Shown one piece after another: positions 5,006-6,984 of a stretch of 6,984 nt of DNA. The translations under genes were made by a program, and so were the position numbers. The DNA is from Thermoanaerobacteraceae bacterium (GTDB taxonomy: Bacteria; Bacillota; Desulfotomaculia; Desulfotomaculales; Ammonificaceae): the NCBI GenBank assembly GCA_030016455.1, contig JASEJH010000030.1:3142-10125 (forward strand), in the 5' to 3' direction. The notes below the pieces were generated by a model that saw only the letters and a program-made list of their open reading frames with translations, did not search any database and was not told where the DNA came from. Position 1 is the stretch's first letter, and every line of letters begins with the position of its first letter.

Positions 5006-5131
5006 TCATAACCGTGAGAGCCGTTCCTCCCGGGCCTCACGGATCAAGTCGGCCGAGTCACTAGGTAGAATCCGGTCGCCGAAGATGCTTTTCTTGACTT
5101 CCTTCAGCCGTTTTATCGCTGCCCGATAACG
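5006..5131 (-). pseudogene. Antitoxin C-terminal fragment fused to the broken hepT end
   Basis: The frame reads RYRAAIKRLKEVKKSIFGDR, then ILPSDSADLIREAREERLSRL and a TGA at 5006-5008. The SADLIREAREER ending resembles the toxin-binding tail of PIN-partner antitoxins, so this looks like the last 35-40 residues of another antitoxin gene whose N-terminus is gone. It overlaps the final codons of truncated hepT in a different frame, which marks the deletion junction near 5120-5135. No start or ribosome site is visible. Family assignment is by resemblance only. The stretch 4955-5005 downstream is empty. Confidence 0.5.
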
Positions 5132-5433
5132 TTGCGAAACTGGGCCATTTTTTTAAAGTCGGTAAGTTTTGCCGGCGGCAGGTAGCCGGCTTCGGTCAGC
5201 ACGGCCATAATGTCCTTGTAGTCCTCGGGCTCGCGGAGGTTCAGGTCGGCGACGAGGTGGTTGCCTATGTCGAGGCAGGCTTCTACGGCAAGATGGAGCG
5301 TACGCTCAATGTACCGCCGTAAGAGTTTGTTTTCTTTTAATTCATCCAGGGAAACGGCTTTTTGTTCCTCCAGGTCGGCTACGTATTCACTCAGGATCTT
5401 CAATTTTTCGGCCAAGAGTTCTTTGTTGACCAT
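5113..5433 (-). pseudogene. hepT: HepT (DUF86) HEPN toxin, C-terminally truncated
   Basis: HEPN-fold RNase toxin partner of MntA. Residues 1-100 fit the family: LLAEKLKILSEYVADLEE, the RRYIERTLHLAVEACLDIGN helix, and LTDFKKMAQFRN at 90-101. Working HepT continues RNxxxHxY and another 35-40 residues. Here the motif breaks after RNVI with GQR and a stop, so the catalytic histidine and the tyrosine that MntA AMPylates are missing. At 106 residues it is about three quarters of normal length. The ATG at 5433 directly follows the mntA stop with no gap. It is probably a non-toxic remnant, created by the deletion that joined it to the antitoxin tail at 5006-5131. Confidence 0.85.
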
Positions 5434-5859
5434 CTATTTCCCCAACTTTTCTAACAGTATAGCCGTCCGTTTCCGGTAAAACGGCAGCATATCGAGGTAG
5501 TACCGCCGGGCCGTAACTTCGAAAGCTTTGCGCCGTTGCGGGTCTTTATCGAGGATGAGCTTACCGTCTTTGCGAATCTGGTGCTGCAGAAAAGGTGGTG
5601 CTCCCTCCAAATCTATGACTTCTACCGGCCGCTTGAGGAGTTCTTCCAGAGCGACAGCGAGTTCGAGCCGCCGCTCAAACCGGGCTGTTTTGGTGGTCAA
5701 AGTGGGGGCGAAAAGAATAGCGACGTCAACGTCGCTGGCGGGGCCAGAGCACCCCCGCGCCACCGAACCGAAGATGTAAGCCGCCACCACGTCGGACTGG
5801 TTTTGTAAGTAATCTTTTACGATAATGAGAATGTTTTCAGTTTTCGTTTTTGATGACAA
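5434..5859 (-). CDS. mntA: MntA minimal nucleotidyltransferase antitoxin
   Basis: Antitoxin enzyme of 141 residues, full family length, that neutralises HepT by adding AMP to its conserved tyrosine. The polymerase-beta motif is exact: Gly31-Ser32, ten residues, then Asp43-x-Asp45 in SDVDVAILF. The third acidic residue is Asp83 in VEVIDL. The C-terminal RRYYLDMLPFYRKR helix is usual for the group. The TTG start at 5859 is supported by GGAGG seven bases upstream; no ATG or GTG fits as well. It is followed without a gap by hepT. Since HepT has lost its active motif and target tyrosine, this enzyme may no longer have its cognate substrate. Confidence 0.88.
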   Translation of the reverse strand: MSSKTKTENILIIVKDYLQNQSDVVAAYIFGSVARGCSGPASDVDVAILFAPTLTTKTARFERRLELAVALEELLKRPVEVIDLEGAPPFLQHQIRKDGKLILDKDPQRRKAFEVTARRYYLDMLPFYRKRTAILLEKLGK

Positions 5860-5905
5860 CTTTATGCCTCCAGTACTGTTTTATCCTTGAAAATAATGAT
5901 AACTT

Positions 5906-6073
5906 ATGGTAACCGGATTTGGAAATACTAAAACGCTGCTAACGCTGCTCCGCCGACCGCTGGCAGGCGCTCGGCGAACGGCGGTGCAGCTTGCCGACCT
6001 GGCGGCGGTTTTCCACCCCGACGCCTTTGCGGGGCACAAGCTCCGCTGCTTTTTGAAGCTGCCGCGGGAATAG
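5906..6073 (+). pseudogene. Possible 3' remnant of an unidentified gene
   Basis: A short open frame from the ATG at 5906 to the TAG at 6071-6073 gives 55 residues, including VQLADLAAVFHPDAFAGHKL and RCFLKLPRE. The composition from about residue 16 looks like real protein, but I do not recognise the family. There is no ribosome site before the ATG, and a TAA lies just upstream in frame. Its first part also overlaps the likely promoter region of mntA on the other strand. The best reading is the tail of a lost gene; chance in GC-rich DNA is the alternative. The 40 bases up to 6113 hold only a weak CGGGA/TCCCG dyad downstream of the Uma2 gene. Confidence 0.3.
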
Positions 6074-6113
6074 CGCCGTCGTGCGGGGAAAAGAGGCAAA
6101 AGGATCCCGATGT

Positions 6114-6680
6114 TTAGAAAATGCTTTCGAGGGAAACGGTGAAGCCTTCGAGGATACGGGAGGAAACTACGCCTTGGCCCGCTACCTCCTGATCGAGGAT
6201 GAATTTCCCTTCCTTTGGGAGAAATACCTGAACCGATTTTTCTTCCGGGTCAACAATCCAGTATTCTTTGACGCCGGTTCTTTCATAGACCTTGTACTTC
6301 TTCCGCAGGTCGTAATAGGCTGTAGTCGGGGAAAGAATTTCCACCACCAGGTCCGGGGCGCCGCTTATCCGCGCCGGCTCGATGATCTCCATCCTCTCCC
6401 GGGCGATGAAGATGATATCCGGCTGGTAGGTTTCCGTTTCTTCAAGATAGACATCCACGGGAGCAAAGAGCACCATCCCGCGCTCTTTGCCGGAGACAAA
6501 ATTTGCCATCTGGACTCCGAGTTTCATAGCAATAATCTGGTGATAAGTACCCGGTGCAGGCGTCAAGACGAGTTCCCCCCCGATCAACTGGTAAGGCGCA
6601 CCTTCGGGAAGCTTCCGGTAGTCTTCGTAGGTGCAAGTTTTCTCTGTGGTAGAGGCGATTTCCTGAAACTGCAAGCTCAT
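6114..6680 (-). CDS. Uma2 family (DUF820) putative endonuclease
   Basis: Protein of 188 residues with a restriction-endonuclease-like (PD-(D/E)xK) fold; its cellular role is not established. Typical positions are visible: YQLIGGELVLTPAPGTYHQ (30-48) with Glu36, the QPDIIFI strand with Asp88, PDLVVEILSP (109-118) with Asp110 and Glu114, KKYKVYERTGVKEYWIVDP (127-145), and a closing FTVSL. All likely active-site residues are kept. The ATG at 6680 is chosen because AAGGAGGTG sits eight bases upstream; a GTG at 6689 in the same frame overlaps that ribosome site and is unlikely. It stands alone behind its own strong promoter. Uma2 genes occur in many copies in cyanobacteria and thermophilic Firmicutes and are often near TA genes. 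Confidence 0.9.
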   Translation of the reverse strand: MSLQFQEIASTTEKTCTYEDYRKLPEGAPYQLIGGELVLTPAPGTYHQIIAMKLGVQMANFVSGKERGMVLFAPVDVYLEETETYQPDIIFIARERMEIIEPARISGAPDLVVEILSPTTAYYDLRKKYKVYERTGVKEYWIVDPEEKSVQVFLPKEGKFILDQEVAGQGVVSSRILEGFTVSLESIF

Positions 6681-6701
6681 AATCTTCACCTCCTTGTGGC
6701 A

Positions 6702-6730
6702 ATTGTATCATTTTTCCGGAACGCGGGCAA
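6702..6730 (-). promoter_or_regulatory. Promoter of the Uma2 gene
   Basis: On the minus strand, -35 TTGCCC at 6730-6725, a 17-base spacer, and -10 TACAAT at 6707-6702 preceded by TGA, giving an extended -10. Transcription would start near 6695, so the leader is essentially the ribosome site. This is the clearest promoter in the window. Confidence 0.75.
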
Positions 6731-6762
6731 TTTAATTAAGGCATGGTGAGGGCGCCGGAAAC

Positions 6763-6984
6763 TCAGCGGTTTGGTACTGCAGGGGTTACTCCGCGGCGGC
6801 AGCGCCACTTGGCAAGGGGGTCTTCCGCCGTTGGTGTTTCGACGAATACCAGTTCCCACAGGCGGCGGGTGGTTTCCGGGAGGGTCCGCAGTCCGTAGTA
6901 ATCTTGGAGAAAGACAGAGCGTACCTTTTCGACCCTGTAGTGGTCAAAGAGCCACATGATCTGTTCCCACGTCCCGTATGCCAG
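6763..6984 (-). CDS. Hypothetical protein, possibly DUF6922 (5' end beyond window)
   Basis: The open frame enters from the right edge and ends at a TGA at 6763-6765, giving 73 visible residues. It reads LAYGTWEQIMWLFDHYRVEK, then VFLQDYYGLRTLPETTRRLW and ELVFVETPTAEDPLAKWRCR. The pattern of a helix with W-LF..Y, then L...TR.LW, recalls DUF6922-type small proteins, which in other genomes often sit next to nucleotidyltransferase (AbiEii-like) genes. That identification is tentative. An internal ATG at 6957 exists, but the frame is protein-like before it and I see no ribosome site there, so the true start is probably outside. If the DUF6922 reading is right, a nucleotidyltransferase gene may lie nearby. 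Confidence 0.6.
   Translation of the reverse strand: MAYGTWEQIMWLFDHYRVEKVRSVFLQDYYGLRTLPETTRRLWELVFVETPTAEDPLAKWRCRRGVTPAVPNR

Noticed and set aside
6681..6689. GTG at 6689 as the start of the Uma2 gene
   Set aside because: It overlaps the AGGAGGTG ribosome site that is perfectly spaced for the ATG at 6680.
6081..6749. A 222-residue plus-strand open frame
   Set aside because: It is antisense to the well-supported Uma2 gene, has no ribosome site and no recognisable domain.
1..6984. CRISPR arrays, tRNA or rRNA genes, transposases
   Set aside because: No regularly spaced repeats, cloverleaf or rRNA-like stretches, or transposase motifs were found on either strand.

Overview
The window is about 57% GC by eye. 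It carries strong Shine-Dalgarno sites (AGGAGGTG type), short sigma-A-like promoters, GTG and TTG starts, and a dense set of toxin-antitoxin (TA) genes next to nucleotide-sugar genes. This suits a Firmicute of the Desulfotomaculum / Pelotomaculum / Ammonifex / Moorella kind, possibly thermophilic. That placement is inference from style and protein resemblance; no marker gene is present.

Layout from left to right. (1) 1-761, minus: a UDP-glucuronate 4-epimerase-like gene that runs off the left edge. (2) 915-1628, plus: an intact RHH antitoxin / PIN toxin (vapBC) pair, preceded by a 35-bp dyad that covers its extended -10 promoter. (3) 1705-2389, plus: a DUF433 antitoxin with a DUF5615 PIN-like toxin that is broken by a one-base frameshift. 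This pair lies between two 41-bp direct repeats, one being the 3' end of the upstream vapC and the other a detached copy. (4) 2540-3294, minus: an HTH_17 antitoxin and a frameshifted PIN toxin, with a perfect 8-5-8 inverted repeat upstream. (5) 3359-3812, minus: the 3' third of a polysaccharide-export ABC ATPase and the C-terminal tail of a GDP-6-deoxy-mannose reductase (rmd)-like enzyme. (6) 3813-4503, minus: an intact TA pair with a PIN toxin, its stop codon touching the rmd tail. (7) 4550-4954, minus: a second rmd-like copy ruined by an internal deletion, two frame breaks and an amber codon. (8) 5006-5859, minus: a MntA nucleotidyltransferase antitoxin, a HepT toxin cut off inside its catalytic motif, and the tail of another antitoxin fused to the break. 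(9) 5906-6113: a possible gene remnant. (10) 6114-6730, minus: an intact Uma2-family nuclease gene with a near-ideal promoter. (11) 6763-6984, minus: a partial hypothetical gene, possibly DUF6922.

Read as a whole, this is an old surface-polysaccharide locus (epimerase, two rmd relatives, ABC exporter) that has been eroded and filled with TA modules. There are five recognisable TA pairs and remnants of at least two more. Only the pairs at 959-1628 and 3813-4438 look fully intact. In three of the five pairs the toxin is damaged while the antitoxin frame is open, which is the expected direction of decay. The points most worth following are the TA cassette bounded by 41-bp direct repeats, the large dyad at 915-949, and the abrupt TA/rmd junction at about 3812. 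No tRNA, rRNA, CRISPR array, transposase or integrase is visible.
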